A DNA stretch of 64,000 bases from Skeletonema tropicum (Eukaryota; Bacillariophyta; Thalassiosirophyceae; Thalassiosirales; Thalassiosiraceae). Positions 8,923 through 21,044 of the stretch are shown piece by piece. The notes beneath the pieces are model-generated. The model was not told the origin of the DNA. It did not search any database and saw only the letters and a program-made list of their open reading frames with translations. How positions within the stretch are numbered: position 1 is the first letter of the stretch; each line of letters opens with the position of its first letter. The stretch is from contig CM074138.1 in NCBI GenBank assembly GCA_037178625.1, forward strand, positions 930,001-994,000, written 5' to 3'. Position numbers and translations under genes: made by a program.

Positions 8923-11433
8923 TCATTCCATTATTGACTCAGCGATTATCTCGGTCTTCAGTTGCCTCTCACATCGCTCGATGGCGTGCTCGAAAATCTC
9001 CTCTTCATCATCCAAAAGCGTCCACTTGTGTTTGAACTGACCCTTCTCCCCAACGTCGACAATGCGCATACCGATCCCATTCACCTCGCCGTTGCTAAGC
9101 TCATGGGCAATTGTGCTGTGTAGATTCATTGATAGTGGACCCGTTACGATCATTGGCTGCAAGTTGGCGGTCGTAAACGTAAATAATGAGTATCAGAGAT
9201 GTTAGAGACATGAAAAAAACTTGAATCAAAATGTTCAGTACCATAGCAAGCATACAATACACTTACCATCCCCCAAGAAGATTGAGCAGTAACATTTTGA
9301 TGGAAATGGCCAGAAAAACAAGCAGTAACATCGTACTTCTTGAACATGGCCATTGCTATCTTGCGATATTCATATGGTATAGTGAAGTATCCGTCCTCAA
9401 ATTTAGTACCTGGAGGACCCCACCCAGAAGGTGCAGCTGAATGAGAGGTTAATTCGTCATCTGCCTCTTCTTCATGCTTTAAGAACCATGGGAAGTGGCC
9501 ATACACAAAAATGTGAGTTGCATCATTCTCTCTCGCGTATGCAAGTTTCTCTTCCATCCAACGCAGTTGCTCATCAAACATATCAGGAGCTCCCGTGGGA
9601 TTGGAAAACAAACAGTTGTTCAAACAAAGATTGAAAGTCCCGTTAGCCCAAAAACTAAGATACTCATCACCAAAGGACGACGTCCAATGCTCAATGGAAG
9701 CCTTTGTTGGTCGATTCCCGACATCATGATTCCCACAGAGACACACCAGCGCAATATCAGGATGCAGACCACTCCAAACGCGCTTAAAGTCATTCACCTG
9801 CTGCGCAAACACAAGATTCCTCTCCCAGCCCTTCATAACCTTCTTCCAACTAGCAATCGCTCCGGAAAAGGAACTCTCCGTATCCACCAAGTCTCCACAA
9901 ACACAAACAAACAATGGTCGTTCATCTCCCTGCATAGCATTGATTTGGTTGACGCATTTTCGTGAGATTTCAATTTCTTGAGACCAATTGGGCGAGTTCA
10001 TCGCGAATCCATCCATGAGAATTCCATATTGAGTATCCGCTGTGATGATAAATCGATGTCCCTTGGGACGCGTTCGTTGCTTTTCGGTCACTTTGGTACA
10101 CTCACCACAAAGCATTTGCTTGGTATCATCAAACCCATGATACAATTCTGGAGGTTGTGGGAGGGAAGGAAAGACCAATGTTCTCTGGAATTGTGCGTTG
10201 GCAAAGCGGTGTGCGTAGAGGAAGAATCGACGAGACAAGATGACTTGTTTCAACCTAGAGATATTTGATGAAATGAAAAGCCAGTGGTGAAGTACATAGT
10301 GTGAGAGTGTGCACAAAGCAAGTCAAAAAGACAATCACACAAAACTAATGAAGAACACGAATGCTGTAAACTCACGAATACTTTGGATGATTCGTCATGG
10401 CATCATACTGCTCAAGAATACTTGCCAAATCAGGCTTTCTGACATAATCCACACACTCCACATCCATCTCCCTGTTTTCGTCCTCCTCATCTTTATCTTC
10501 CTCGTTTATGCCATCTAATTTCATTTTCATGTTGTACTTCACAAAGTTTTCATCGACGACACTCCCACGATAATTGTTACTAGATATACTGCATCGTCGA
10601 TGGGTTGGAGGAAGAATAATTGAAGAGCGTTGCCGACTGGGAGGAGCTAGTACTGACGAACGTTGACGATTGCGGTGGCTGGCAACAGATTTCATCAATG
10701 GCAATGACCCACATTGGTCAGCGTCGTCATCCTTCTCCTCTGCTTGCACACCAAGTACACCATCGTTTGAAAAATCCAGTCTCGATCTAAGTTTGAGTTT
10801 GATAAGTTTGGCTTTGATATTCCCTAGTGCTATCTTGGTGCTTTTGCTGCGTTTTCTGTTGATATCTTGAGGTGGTGGTGGTGGCGGTAAGCAATTGACC
10901 TGGGTCTTTTTAAGTTGTGCTTCCTCCTCCTCCTCTTCTTCTTCCTCTCCGATACTCTCTTGAATTTCATCCAGCCCCATATCGTTCACCTTCTCACTAA
11001 TCTTCTCTTCCTCCTCCCCTTCATCAATCGCATCAAATTCCCCAGTAACAAACAAGCTCTTGATACACTGCTGCTCTTTCATCAAATCATCCTTCTCCTG
11101 CGCGGCCAAAACACAACTCGTTCGTCGATGCACCACATTTCTTCTCGCCCACTCCAATCGCTGCTGTGTAATTTCACAGTCTTCCGGTTTGTACTCAATA
11201 TTGCAATGTTCGTGTAGCTTGGCTTGGATGAGGTTGCTCTTGAGGGCGGCGGAAGTTCTAACGCGCAGGCCGAGGGTGGACCAGCGACGTTTGGCGGATT
11301 CGGAGGCTGCTTTGGTATTGCCGTTGGGGAGGATAATATTGGAATCTGAGGATATTATTAGGTCGGATGGGATGGTGGTGAAGCGACGTTGGCTGCCGCT
11401 CATGGATGTGTTATCATCGACGGAAGAAGACAT
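8923..11433 (-). CDS. Calcineurin-like metallophosphoesterase (CPPED1-like), three exons
   Basis: Exons are 11433-10376, 10254-9267 and 9156-8923, giving 759 residues; both introns (10255-10375 and 9157-9266) have GTGAGT/GTAAGT donors and phase-matching AG acceptors. Residues 1-350 are low complexity: Ser-rich, a long Glu run, a PPPPPP stretch and basic QRSS repeats, suggesting a regulated disordered region. The catalytic domain follows, with ITADTQYG, CVCGDLVDTES, LCGNHDVGNR, VYGHFPWF and CFSGHFHQN. These are the D-x-[QH], GD-x-[VD], GNH[DE], GH and GHxH metal ligands of calcineurin-like phosphoesterases. The spacing and the Asp-Thr-Gln variant resemble CPPED1/CSTP1 (Ser/Thr phosphatase). 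The N-terminal extension is unusual. It could be a separate gene read through by mistake, but the exact codon phase across the intron supports one gene. Confidence 0.75.
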
Positions 11434-12233
11434 GTTGGGTACCTATAATACGAAACTCAAGCAAGGTGATGTCTATTATTATTTAATGTCGAAAGATAAG
11501 TATGCAAGTCTGCAGCCTTTCAACAGAAGTATTTACAGCAGTTGGCAGCGGCTGCAGGTCATGAGTTTACAAACCCGAGCTGAGAAGCAAGGCTCATCAA
11601 TCTTTCTCTGTGACGGACGTCGCCAGTCGCCACTCTACACTCGCGTCTGTGAAAAAATATCTTCCTTCAAGCGGATTTAGTCAGATCTTTTCCTGTGGAC
11701 AACCGGTGTCTCCAGCACATAAAAGGATATAGCTGGCACGGTTCCCGTGCTGGCACGCACCATCCGAGTTCTCCCAAGCATAAAATGTTATAAGTAGACA
11801 TGACGAACTTGCTGATGAAGTGTCTTTATAAGTAGTGTGATATTCCTATTGTGACAAAAAAGAAGAACAATGACGAGTGAATAAGTAGGTCAAATCATCA
11901 GACGATCGACTGTCGTGGACCCGATGCAGCTGCTAAACATAAACAACGCTCCACAGCTAGTGGGAAACCTGTGGCTGAGTCACTCACCACCACCACCAGC
12001 AAACCTTAGCCAATGTCTATGCCCATTCTGCTCCAGCTCCAGCTGCCACGGCAGAGACACAAAGGCCGCAGAATGTGAACCTCACAAGGTTGTTCCAGTC
12101 GCTGCCAGCGTTCCAGGGTCAGAGATACATCGACGATGCTGGCAGTCCATTGTTATCATCATATTTGTTAACATCGTCTTCCTGACACACAGATAAACGT
12201 ATATGTTACAAGTTAGATCAACTACAAATTGGT
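11434..12233. other. Intergenic region, about 800 bp
   Basis: There is no convincing gene here. A 93-codon plus frame at 11915-12196 (no early ATG, Pro- and Cys-rich) shows no domain and is not called. A hairpin GCACGGTTCCCGTGC lies near 11,737. The promoter of the metallophosphoesterase gene probably lies at the left end. Confidence 0.4.
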
Positions 12234-13658
12234 TTAACCCAAGAAAACAATAGCTCCAAGAAATCCAATCACTAGAGAGCCTAATTTGGCGTTCAAACAG
12301 ACACGAGAAGAGGCGCTAGTACCAAGCAAAGATGCATCAAATGACACAGCCTTTAGGGTTGGTGGAGGCACATCAGCGGCAGCGGTTGGAGGATGAGTTG
12401 GAGCTACTGTTGGAGATGATGTCGGAGGGTATGTGATGTATGATACTTCTTTCGGCTCCACCTTGAGATACCACAAGAATGAATCAGAGGGCGTAGTCCA
12501 CTCGGTGCAACGTGTAGCCGTCAATCCTAAGTCAATACCCTTTGCACCTCCCGCTTCAGACATCTTCCAGCACATACTCTCTTTCTTTGCAGAAGTGTGC
12601 TCTTTGGCAAGAATGATCTCGTAGGTCTCACAGGTCTCACTATACCAGCTGGATGCAGTCATGGTTGCGAAGTAGCTGTCGTTTTCACCAAAGAAGTCAT
12701 CTTCTTCGGTTCCTACTGCTAGGTTCTTCCAAGCATCGACAGTCTTAGCAGAATGATTGATTGAATGGCATTCTCCCTCTCTGAAATCTCTGAACCCATT
12801 CCACAACCATTGGCCATCCAACTTCAAGCGGTGCTCTCCTTCCGCTCCAATATCGCAGTCGCCTTCAATGCAGAACTTGTAGACGGAGACTTTCTTCTCC
12901 TTTAAACACGTCTTCACGGCAAATTCACTTGTTGGAGTAGGAGCAGGTGTTGGAGAAGCTGTCAGAGGAGCTGTCGGTGAATGAGTTGGAGCTACTGTTG
13001 GAGATGATGTCGGAGGGTATGTGATGTATGATACTTCTTTCGGCTCCACCTTGAGATACCACAAGAATGATTCAGAGGGCGTAGTCCACTCGGTGCAACG
13101 TGTCGCCGTCAATCCTAAGTCAATACCCTTTGCACCTCCCGCTGCAGACATCTCCCAGCACATACTCTCTTTTTTTGCGGAAGTGTGCTCTTTGGCAAGA
13201 ATGATCTCGTAGGTCTCACAGGTCTCACTATACCAGCTGGATGCAGTCATGGTTGCGAAGTAGCTATCATTTTCACTCCAATCGTCATGTTCTTCGGTAC
13301 CAACTGCCAAGCTCTTCCAAGCATCGACTGTCTTTGCAGAATGATTGATTGAATGGCACTGTCCTTCTCTGAAATCTCTGAACCCACCCCACAGCCAATG
13401 GCCGTCCAACTTCAAGCGGTGCTCTCCTTCTGCTCCAGAATCACAGTCGCCTTCGATGCAGAACTTGTAGACGGAGACTTTCTTCTCCTTTGAACACGTC
13501 TTCACGGCAAGTTCCCGTTGTCCAGTAGTACCGCGGAGTCTCTCTTCGGGGTTCTTCTCTACAATGGCAACATCATTGTCTTTGGATAGAGACGCAAGAG
13601 CGTAGGAGGCCATGGAGGCTGCCAAAAGAGCCACATACTTTGCTTTTTGGAACTTCAT
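12234..13658 (-). CDS. Secreted tandem-duplicated Cys-rich protein, possibly GPI-anchored
   Basis: This single exon encodes 474 residues. A signal peptide (residues 1-22, MKFQKAKYVALLAASMASYA) is followed by a short pro-like segment ending ERLRG at 39-43. Two ~170-residue modules come next, each starting AVKTC.KEKKVSVYKFCIEG and carrying KLDG.WLW.GFRDFREG, INHSAKTVDAWK, SSWYSETCETYEII and GIDLGLTATRCTEW. They are joined by a Pro/Thr-rich linker of PTSSPTVAPTHSPT type. The C-terminal hydrophobic tail (LGSLVIGFLGAIVFLG) without following charges resembles a GPI-attachment signal. The module is not recognised. The two copies are nearly identical at DNA level (588 bp period). Confidence 0.75.
   Translation of the reverse strand: MKFQKAKYVALLAASMASYALASLSKDNDVAIVEKNPEERLRGTTGQRELAVKTCSKEKKVSVYKFCIEGDCDSGAEGEHRLKLDGHWLWGGFRDFREGQCHSINHSAKTVDAWKSLAVGTEEHDDWSENDSYFATMTASSWYSETCETYEIILAKEHTSAKKESMCWEMSAAGGAKGIDLGLTATRCTEWTTPSESFLWYLKVEPKEVSYITYPPTSSPTVAPTHSPTAPLTASPTPAPTPTSEFAVKTCLKEKKVSVYKFCIEGDCDIGAEGEHRLKLDGQWLWNGFRDFREGECHSINHSAKTVDAWKNLAVGTEEDDFFGENDSYFATMTASSWYSETCETYEIILAKEHTSAKKESMCWKMSEAGGAKGIDLGLTATRCTEWTTPSDSFLWYLKVEPKEVSYITYPPTSSPTVAPTHPPTAAADVPPPTLKAVSFDASLLGTSASSRVCLNAKLGSLVIGFLGAIVFLG
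12400..13512 (-). repeat. 588 bp tandem duplication inside a gene
   Basis: Bases around 12,400-12,930 reappear around 12,988-13,512 with few differences (for example the stretch at 12,433 recurs at 13,021). The two copies encode the two extracellular modules of the secreted protein. The high DNA identity points to a recent in-frame duplication or ongoing gene conversion. Confidence 0.8.
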
Positions 13659-14129
13659 GATGTCGTGTCGGGATGATGATAGATTTATGAGACTTGAGCA
13701 AACATGATATGTTCAGTCCCGACCTCTGCACGACCACAGGAACCGCACGACCAAGATATTTATGCCTTGCGTCTCCAGCTTGCTCTTGCTTCATTCGGCA
13801 AATTTGTCGATGAGGACGCTACTTGCAGGAAAGTGAAGTTCACTCACGACTCAATCACAAGAAAGATGGTGCGCCATGATAAGTATGGTATCTACAGATA
13901 CATACATAGACATGATTCTTTTCTCTCCTCTCCTTTCTTCTACTATCTCAAATCTCCAGCATCCAGCCGGCCGGCGGGCGCCGCAGGCACAGGCCACATC
14001 AACCATGGCATGGCCGTTTGATCTAACACAACAAATGAATTGCCATTGATCCTACTAATACGACGCTAATATTTTCCTTCTGCCGATATCTAATACATTA
14101 TAAGAATATAACACGATAATAGAGAAATC
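13659..14129. promoter_or_regulatory. Divergent promoter region
   Basis: This is a 471 bp gap between the divergently transcribed secreted protein and the TPR-like nucleoporin. It contains only a 105-codon plus-strand frame with no domain and a GC-rich block near 13,970. Promoters of both genes are expected here, but no motif is assigned. Confidence 0.4.
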
Positions 14130-17100
14130 ATGGGCGGCGATACCACCAACAAAGAAGACACCCCCATGGACGAAGGCTCCCCCCGCAAGGATGCGGCCGA
14201 GTCGTTGATAGATCTTGTTGGCGCTACTGCTGGTGATGATGGCGACGCTAAAATAATGGCAATGGACAATACTGCAACTACTGCCGATGTGGAAATGAAT
14301 GTCAATGGCGAGGATAGTGATCCCGTTGTAGAAGTTGTAATTGATGACGACGAAACGGCTGAAGCTACAACACAAGAAGATGGGAATAACACCACTGCCG
14401 CCACAGCATCAACAACACCCAAACTAGCTGGATTTGCCGATGCAAAAAAAACACTCAGCAGCAGCATGTTTGGTGGAGAATCTTCATTTGGGGGGATACA
14501 ACAACAAAAATCTCCTCCGCCCTCCTCGAAACCACTTTGGGGTGCTCCGCCGTCATTTGGCAAAAAGCCTACTGCTGCAGTAGCCAATAATAATTCAACG
14601 AAGAAGGCTGATGAACTAAAAGATACCACTGCAACGACAACCGCTGAGGCTCCCGCTCCGGCAACAGCTGCTGAAGGAGGCGATGCTGAAAACAACAGCA
14701 ACAATGATGATGATGATAACGAAGGCGATGGAAAAATTATTGCCACACCTGCCGCTGAAGCAATCATTGAAGCGGCAATGGATGGGGCAAACAATAATAA
14801 TTCGGCAGTCAAAGTTGTATTAACTGAAGAGGGGGCAGAAGATGATGATGATGACGATGATGATGCCATTATTGTGGATGTCATGGAAGATGAGGAGGGA
14901 GAGAAAGATGAGGGGGCCGGAAATGCCTCTGACAACGACGACGAAGAAGAAGACGACCCAGTCGTCAAGGCTGCACTCGATGAGGCACGTAAACTCAACA
15001 AAGACGCTCTCCTATCCACCCTTGAATCCAAATACACCACCCTACAAAAGGAACGTGATGATCTACTCTCCCAATTGTCCACTCGTGATGGACAAATCTC
15101 CAAACATGTCGCACAATGCACCAAACTTTCGTCCGAGGTGGATCAACTCAAGTCACAACTCCAGTCAAGAGACGAGACGCAATCCAAATTACAATCGGAT
15201 ATTCAATCAGAAAAGAATAGTCGGGGGGAAATGGAACGGAAACTCCAATACAGTCAAGAGAGGGTGGATCGTATTGAACAAGAATCGGATAATCTACGCA
15301 AGGAGATATCCCGACTTACCAAGTCCAATAACGATTACACGTCGCTATTGAATAATATTCAAAGTGAACATTCAAAGTCAACGGGGGATGTCATTCCGCT
15401 CCGATTACAGACCAAACGTCTCGAGACGGAATTGCAGTCCATGACGTCTCATTCGAATTATCTGGATAAGGAATTAGCCTCACGCAATGATGAAATTGCC
15501 AAGATGAAACGAGAACATTCCAGTGAGGTGCGTGACTTGCGTAATGAATTGGATAATGTACGATTGGCATTGGAGGAGTCTCAACGGGATAATATATCGG
15601 CACGTCGGATGGCGGAACGTTCGTCTGCCGAGTTGGATAAGATTACGAAGAAACTTTATGATAAGGAGAATGAATTTGTGGAGCAGAGGGAATTGTTGGA
15701 GAGTGATTTGAATAAGGAACGTGAGTTGATTGCATTGAAGGAACAACGGATGGTCCTTGCGGAAGATCAACGTAAGGCGGCAGTACGAGAGGTGGAGGAG
15801 TTGAGAAAGATGGCCCAGGAGGCGGCATTGGAGGCGGCGACACATGTGGATGAAATTCAATCGAGATTAGATAAAGATATTGAGAATGCTGTGAAGGAGG
15901 TTAGGGAAGCTGATCAGGAAAAGATTGACCAGTTGGAGCAGCGGTTGCTTACGGCTGAGGAGGCAAAGCGTCGAATTGAAGAGGATATTTTGAACAAGAG
16001 TACGCCTTTAAGACGACGACGTAGGGTTGAAGGTGAAGAAGCGCCTTTGGCAATCACGGCTGCTGGTGAGGGTGGTGATGTGTCCATGTTGGAGAATGAA
16101 GGATTCTTAAGCTTGACGGACATGTATACTCGTTTGGCGGAAACAGAAGACGACCTTCGTGCCGAGCAACACGAGAATAAAAAGTTGAAGATTTTTATTG
16201 ATCGCATCACACGCGATGTGGCTGCAAAGACCCCCATCTTTCAGCAGAAGCAGGTGGAGTTGGAGAGTGCATTGGATGAATTGGACGAGATCAAAGAACG
16301 ACTTGATTATGCACGAAGGGAGGTTACGGATGCTCGAGCTGACAACCAAGATTTGGAAATGAGGAGATCACAGATGGAGAGAGAAGTAAATGGTTTGAAA
16401 CGAGAGAATGTGGAATTGGCCTCTCAGGTTCAGAGCTTGCTCCAGAGGCGCGCAGCTGAGGCTGGTGACGTGATTACCTTTTCTGATATCCAAACAATTC
16501 AGACCCAAAATCAGGAGTTGGTGCGTCAGCACAACTCGATGAGGGAGAAGATTCAGGAGCTGGAATCCCAAGATAGTAAAGTTGAGCTTGATCAACTTCG
16601 AACTGAGATTGTTTCATTGCGTGAAGAGCGTGAGAAGCAGGCCAACCTTGTTGCTGGAATCGTTCACCAGCGTGATCTTTACCGCGCCTTAGTTGCAAAG
16701 AATGACGCTTCTAATATCGGTAATGGCGCAGATCAGATTGCTTTAGCAGATGCAAGGGCCGAGCAGCTGCCAATTATTGAAGCCAGGAATCGTGATCTTA
16801 CTGACGAGGTAACAAAACTACGTGCAAATGTTTCCTCTTTCAATATTGAAAAAGAAGCGCTGGAGGGACGTTTGAAGTGTTTAGAAACTTTGAACAACGA
16901 CCTTACTGGCTCGAATCAACGGCTGAATGGAGATCTTGTTGCTGCCAGGGCGGAAGCAGCTCGATCAAGGATTGACGCGAAGCATTATCAGGAACGATGT
17001 GATCGTCTCGGAGTATCACTGGAAGATATCAAATCACAAAAGGATTCATTGTCAGCAGGGAAGAAGCAGGTAGAGCAATTATACACCCAAACACAAACCA

Positions 17101-20100
17101 ACCTTGATATGGCAAGATCTGAGCTTTCAAAGAAGGAACAAGCTCACAGGGATGCTATTTCAAGAGTCAATCGTCTAGATACTGATCTAGAAACGTACAA
17201 GAGTGCCGAGCATCGTCTCAAGACAGACTTGGAATCACTTCGAAATGAGAATGCTCGACTAGGTACCCTTCTAACTTCCGTGCAACGTATCGAAGCGAGC
17301 CTATCCGCCAAATCGGAGGGAGAAATAGAGAGTTTGAATGAAGAGGTGAAGCGTCTGAGAGACTTGAAGGTTGACGATGATATGAAGCATACTGAAACTG
17401 TGCAAAAGTTGGAGGGTAAGATTGTGGAGCTTGAACTCAATGTCAAAGATTTGATGTCACAGAAAGAAGCAGCCACTGTTACTGCGAACAAAGCCTATCT
17501 GGAGATTTCTAAATTGAAAGTGAATATGCAGGAACAAAATCTGAAACTAAGGATGTCAGAGAAAGAGCTCAATGCGGCCAAAGTCAAACTTGGAGATGTC
17601 ACTATCGACACAAGCAACGAGGAAAAACTCGAGGCGAAGGTTGCAGAGCTGACCACAGCGCTTGATTCCACGAAAGCAGACCTCGCCATGGCGAAAGAAA
17701 GACTAACCGATTATCAGAGCATTGCCAAGTCGAGTGAAGAACAGCTTGCCGAGTTGACCGCCGCATCTAAAAAATACAAAGAAGAGACCAAATCTACTCT
17801 CGACAAGCTGAAGAAGTCTGAACAGGGTCAAAAGGAGGCTGTTGCAGACTTGACGAAAGATCTCATGGCGCATCGTGGTGAGAAGGAGAAAGCTGAAACC
17901 GAGTTGAAGGCTCAGATTGACTCGTTGACGGTCCAGCTGACCAGCGCCAAGGAAGATGCATCCAAGGCGATTGCAAGAATGGAGTCCTTGTCATCGGAGA
18001 TGAAGCGTTATCAAATGGATGCAAAAAATGCTCAAACAAACTATGAACGTGAGTTAGCGTTGCATGCTGAGGCACGCTCTTCAATGCGTGACGTTCGCTC
18101 AGAGTTGGCATCAGAGCAGACTCTTCGTGAAACTGCGGAGACCCAGCTTCTTTCTGCCCAAAGAGATTTCGAAACTGAAAAGGCAGCATTCAATGAGGCA
18201 AAGATCAATCTTGAGCAAAGTGTTCAAGAAGGAAAGACAAGGTTGGATGACCTTCGGAGCCAAAATAATCTTCTGCACGACCAAATGACGACTCTGTCTG
18301 CAACAGTTGAAAAGATTCAGTCTGATAAAGAGAGTCAAGTTACCGGAGATGACTCCATGGAAGGAAATGCGAAGCAATTATCTGATTTACGCGAGTTACT
18401 CCGATTCAAGCAATCAGAGTGCACAATGCTTGAGGCTGATTTGTCATCTGCTAAGAGGGAGTCCGAACGTGAACGCACATCAGCTGAATTAGCGAAGAAG
18501 AGTTTGGAGGAAGCAAGATCAGAGGTCGAGATTCTTCGCGAAAGCAATAAAGCGGATAATGATGGGTCAAAGTCAGCTAAGGAACTGAATGATCTTCGTA
18601 GCAAGCTCAAGTCTGCAGAAGAGCAACTTATACTTCTCAAAGAAAGCAACACTGCGCTTCGTGAGCAGTCGACGAAGATGTCAGAACAACTAAAAGCTGT
18701 CCAAGCGCAGTTATCTAGTGCAAATGCAGCAGCGACTCCTTCCAAGGAAAAGATTAGGAGCATGGAAGTGGAAAAGGCATCATTGGAAGCTGAGAAAGAG
18801 AGTCTCTCGCGCGAGGCTGACGCGTGGAAGAACCGCGTCAGTAGCCTTGTCTCAAAGTTCAACCAAATTGACCCAGCAGATCATGCCAAGGCGCTCGAAA
18901 GCATCGAGAAGCTCAAAGGAGAATGTGCCTCCTTGCGATCGTTGAAGGAAAAAGCAGTTTCCGAATCAACCAACGCAAAAGGCATTGTAACGAAGTTGAA
19001 TAAAGAAGTCGCCACGCAGAAGGCATCTATCGAAACGCTCATGACGTCGTTAGAGAAAACGAAGAAAGAGAAAGAGGAACTAGTGAAGTCTTCTAAGGCA
19101 AGCAAAGCTACAAACAAAAAGGTGACCGAAGCTCAGAATGCAGCAAAGAAGGCTCAGGAAGAAACGAAGAAGGCAAAAGAAGAGATCACTGCATTGAATT
19201 CCAGGGTAGATAACTTCAAAAAGATGATGACAAAAATGCAGCGAGGCCTTCAAGATGCCAAGACAGCGGAAATCAAAAGCAAGACCACCGAGGGGAATTT
19301 GCAGAAGGAAATAGATAGCCTAAAACAAAAGCTCGCTGAGGCAGAGAAATCATCCGTGGGTGGAGGTGGCGAAGGGAACCCCACTGCAGCAAATACTACC
19401 ACAGCCGAAGTGGATTCTACTTCAGGTGATTCCTCACGCTCTGGTATTAGCAAACTCGTGTCTAAAGTCATTCCTACAAAGAAATCGAAGGCGAAATCAA
19501 AGGTAGCAGCCGCCTCAGCGAAGGAAGAGGACAACCAAGCCGATGCCGATACAACAGGGCCAGCGAAAAAGAAGGGGAAGAAGCGAAAGGCAAATGTTCC
19601 CCAGAAGAATGCCGCAGCCGCGCTCGCCGAAGGTACTGATGCCCCTCCTCAGAAAAAGTTTGCCGCATCAGGAGAGGAGAAAAAAATTACAGGAAAAGAA
19701 GAGACAGTCCCTGCGGGCAAGCCAGATGGAGCAGGAGGGAAGGAAGTGATTGCTACTGCCGTGGAGAAGACAGTGCCGACTCAAAACAAGGACGCAGCGG
19801 TTGCTGAGATGATGGCCGAAGAGGATGAAGCTGCCGCGAAGCAAAAGTCCGAAAAGGAGGCGACTTTGAAAGCAAAGGCTGAAGCTGCTGCGAAACAAAA
19901 GGCAGAAGAGAATGCCGCAAAACAAAAGGCTGGGGAGGAAGCTGCCGCGAAAAAGGCAGAGATACTTGCGAAAAGGAAGAAGGCCAAGGAAGAGGCAATC
20001 GCCAAAATGAAAGCTGAGAAATTGAAAGCAGAAACAGGAAGCTGCTGCAAAGAAGGCTAAGGAAGAGGAAGCCCAGAAAGCAAAATCCGATGATGATAAA

Positions 20101-20967
20101 AAGAAGGAAGAGAATGTTGCCGAGGCAGCCACGGGGAAGTCTGACCAAACTGCATCAGAGTCCAAGCAAGAAGAATTGATGAAAAAGAGGATGCTGTTAA
20201 AGAAAAAGAAGGCAGCACTTGAGGAAGCCCAAAAGAAGATGGAAGCCTCAAAGGCTAAGGTCGGAAAAGAATCGACAGGTGCTGACGGTGCCACCTTGAC
20301 TACGAAATCACCTAAGAAATCACCCCTGCCTCCAGTTCAGGAAGAGAAGCAGTCTGCTTCCAAGCCTATCGCGTTTGGGGCAAGTACTACACCCGCAAAG
20401 CCCTTGGCGTTTGGTGTGCCAAAAGCAACTCCTTTACAATCAGAGCCTGATGGTCCAAAGCCTTCTTTCTTTGGGAGCTCAGCTTCTGCGAAACCAACAT
20501 TTGGTGGGATTTCAACCTCAAAATCAACTTTTGGTGGAGTTACAACCTCGGCCACTCCATCAATTTTTGGTGGGGGCGCGAAGAAGCCTTCATCGGAAAC
20601 CAAGCCAGCAGCGGCGGCTGTCGGGGGCGGAAGTTTCCTAAACTTGACCCCTCCTGGTAAGGCTGGTGCGACTCCAGGTAAATTTGTGTTTGGAAAATCT
20701 GCAAACATTACGCTTACTGCGCCAACTGGTGCAACTCCAGCTGCAGCTGCCAAGCCCAACCCATTTGCGTCGTCGTTTGGGCAAGGGGCAAAGTCACCTT
20801 TCGGTGCTCCGTTTGGAACAAGTCCATTTGGAGGAGGTGATGCAACCAAGAAGAGATCGCTTGACTCAGTATCCGATCAGCCCGATGCCAAGAAACCAAA
20901 CACCGACAACGATGACGCAGCAAAACGCTCTTCTACCACTGCGGATGGTGCTGCAAAGGAAGCATGA
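14130..20967 (+). CDS. Nuclear pore basket protein TPR/Mlp/NUA homologue (one apparent frameshift)
   Basis: This huge coiled-coil gene reads 1976 codons to a TAA at 20058-20060 and then continues in the +1 frame to 20967; total length 6838 is one base over a multiple of three, so a single extra base near 20,035 would explain the break. The N-terminus is acidic with FG motifs (SMFGGESSFGG, PPSFGKK). From about residue 285 to 1730 there are near-continuous heptads, including the TPR-like block RLAETEDDLRAEQHENKKLK at about residue 665 and TPIFQQKQVELESALDELDE. Lys/Ala/Glu repeats follow, then FG/FGG-rich peptides (AFGASTTPAKPLAFG, PSFFGSS, TFGGIST, PSIFGGG) and a basic tail. TPR/Mlp proteins form the nuclear basket and act in mRNA export and spindle checkpoint. 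FG repeats on both ends are more than usual for animal TPR. Frameshift may be a sequencing error. Confidence 0.8.
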
Positions 20968-21044
20968 GTAAACAACCAAGTAAGACTAATTCATATCTAA
21001 AATAAATTGTATGTGATAAGAATTGCATTGTTTTCTGTGCATAG

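Noticed and set aside
11060..11680. 206-codon plus-strand frame
   Set aside because: It is antisense to the first exon of the metallophosphoesterase gene, has no domain, and its length follows from the codon bias of the opposite strand.
11915..12196. 93-codon Pro/Cys-rich plus frame
   Set aside because: Starts with GTG, no domain, and no supporting context. Probably non-coding.
14090..15124. 344-codon minus-strand Ser/Ala-rich frame
   Set aside because: It is the shadow of the acidic, Asp/Glu/Ala-rich start of the TPR-like gene.
19668..20294. 208-codon minus-strand Phe/Ser/Leu-rich frame
   Set aside because: It is antisense to Lys/Glu-rich coding sequence of the TPR-like gene. The composition explains it.
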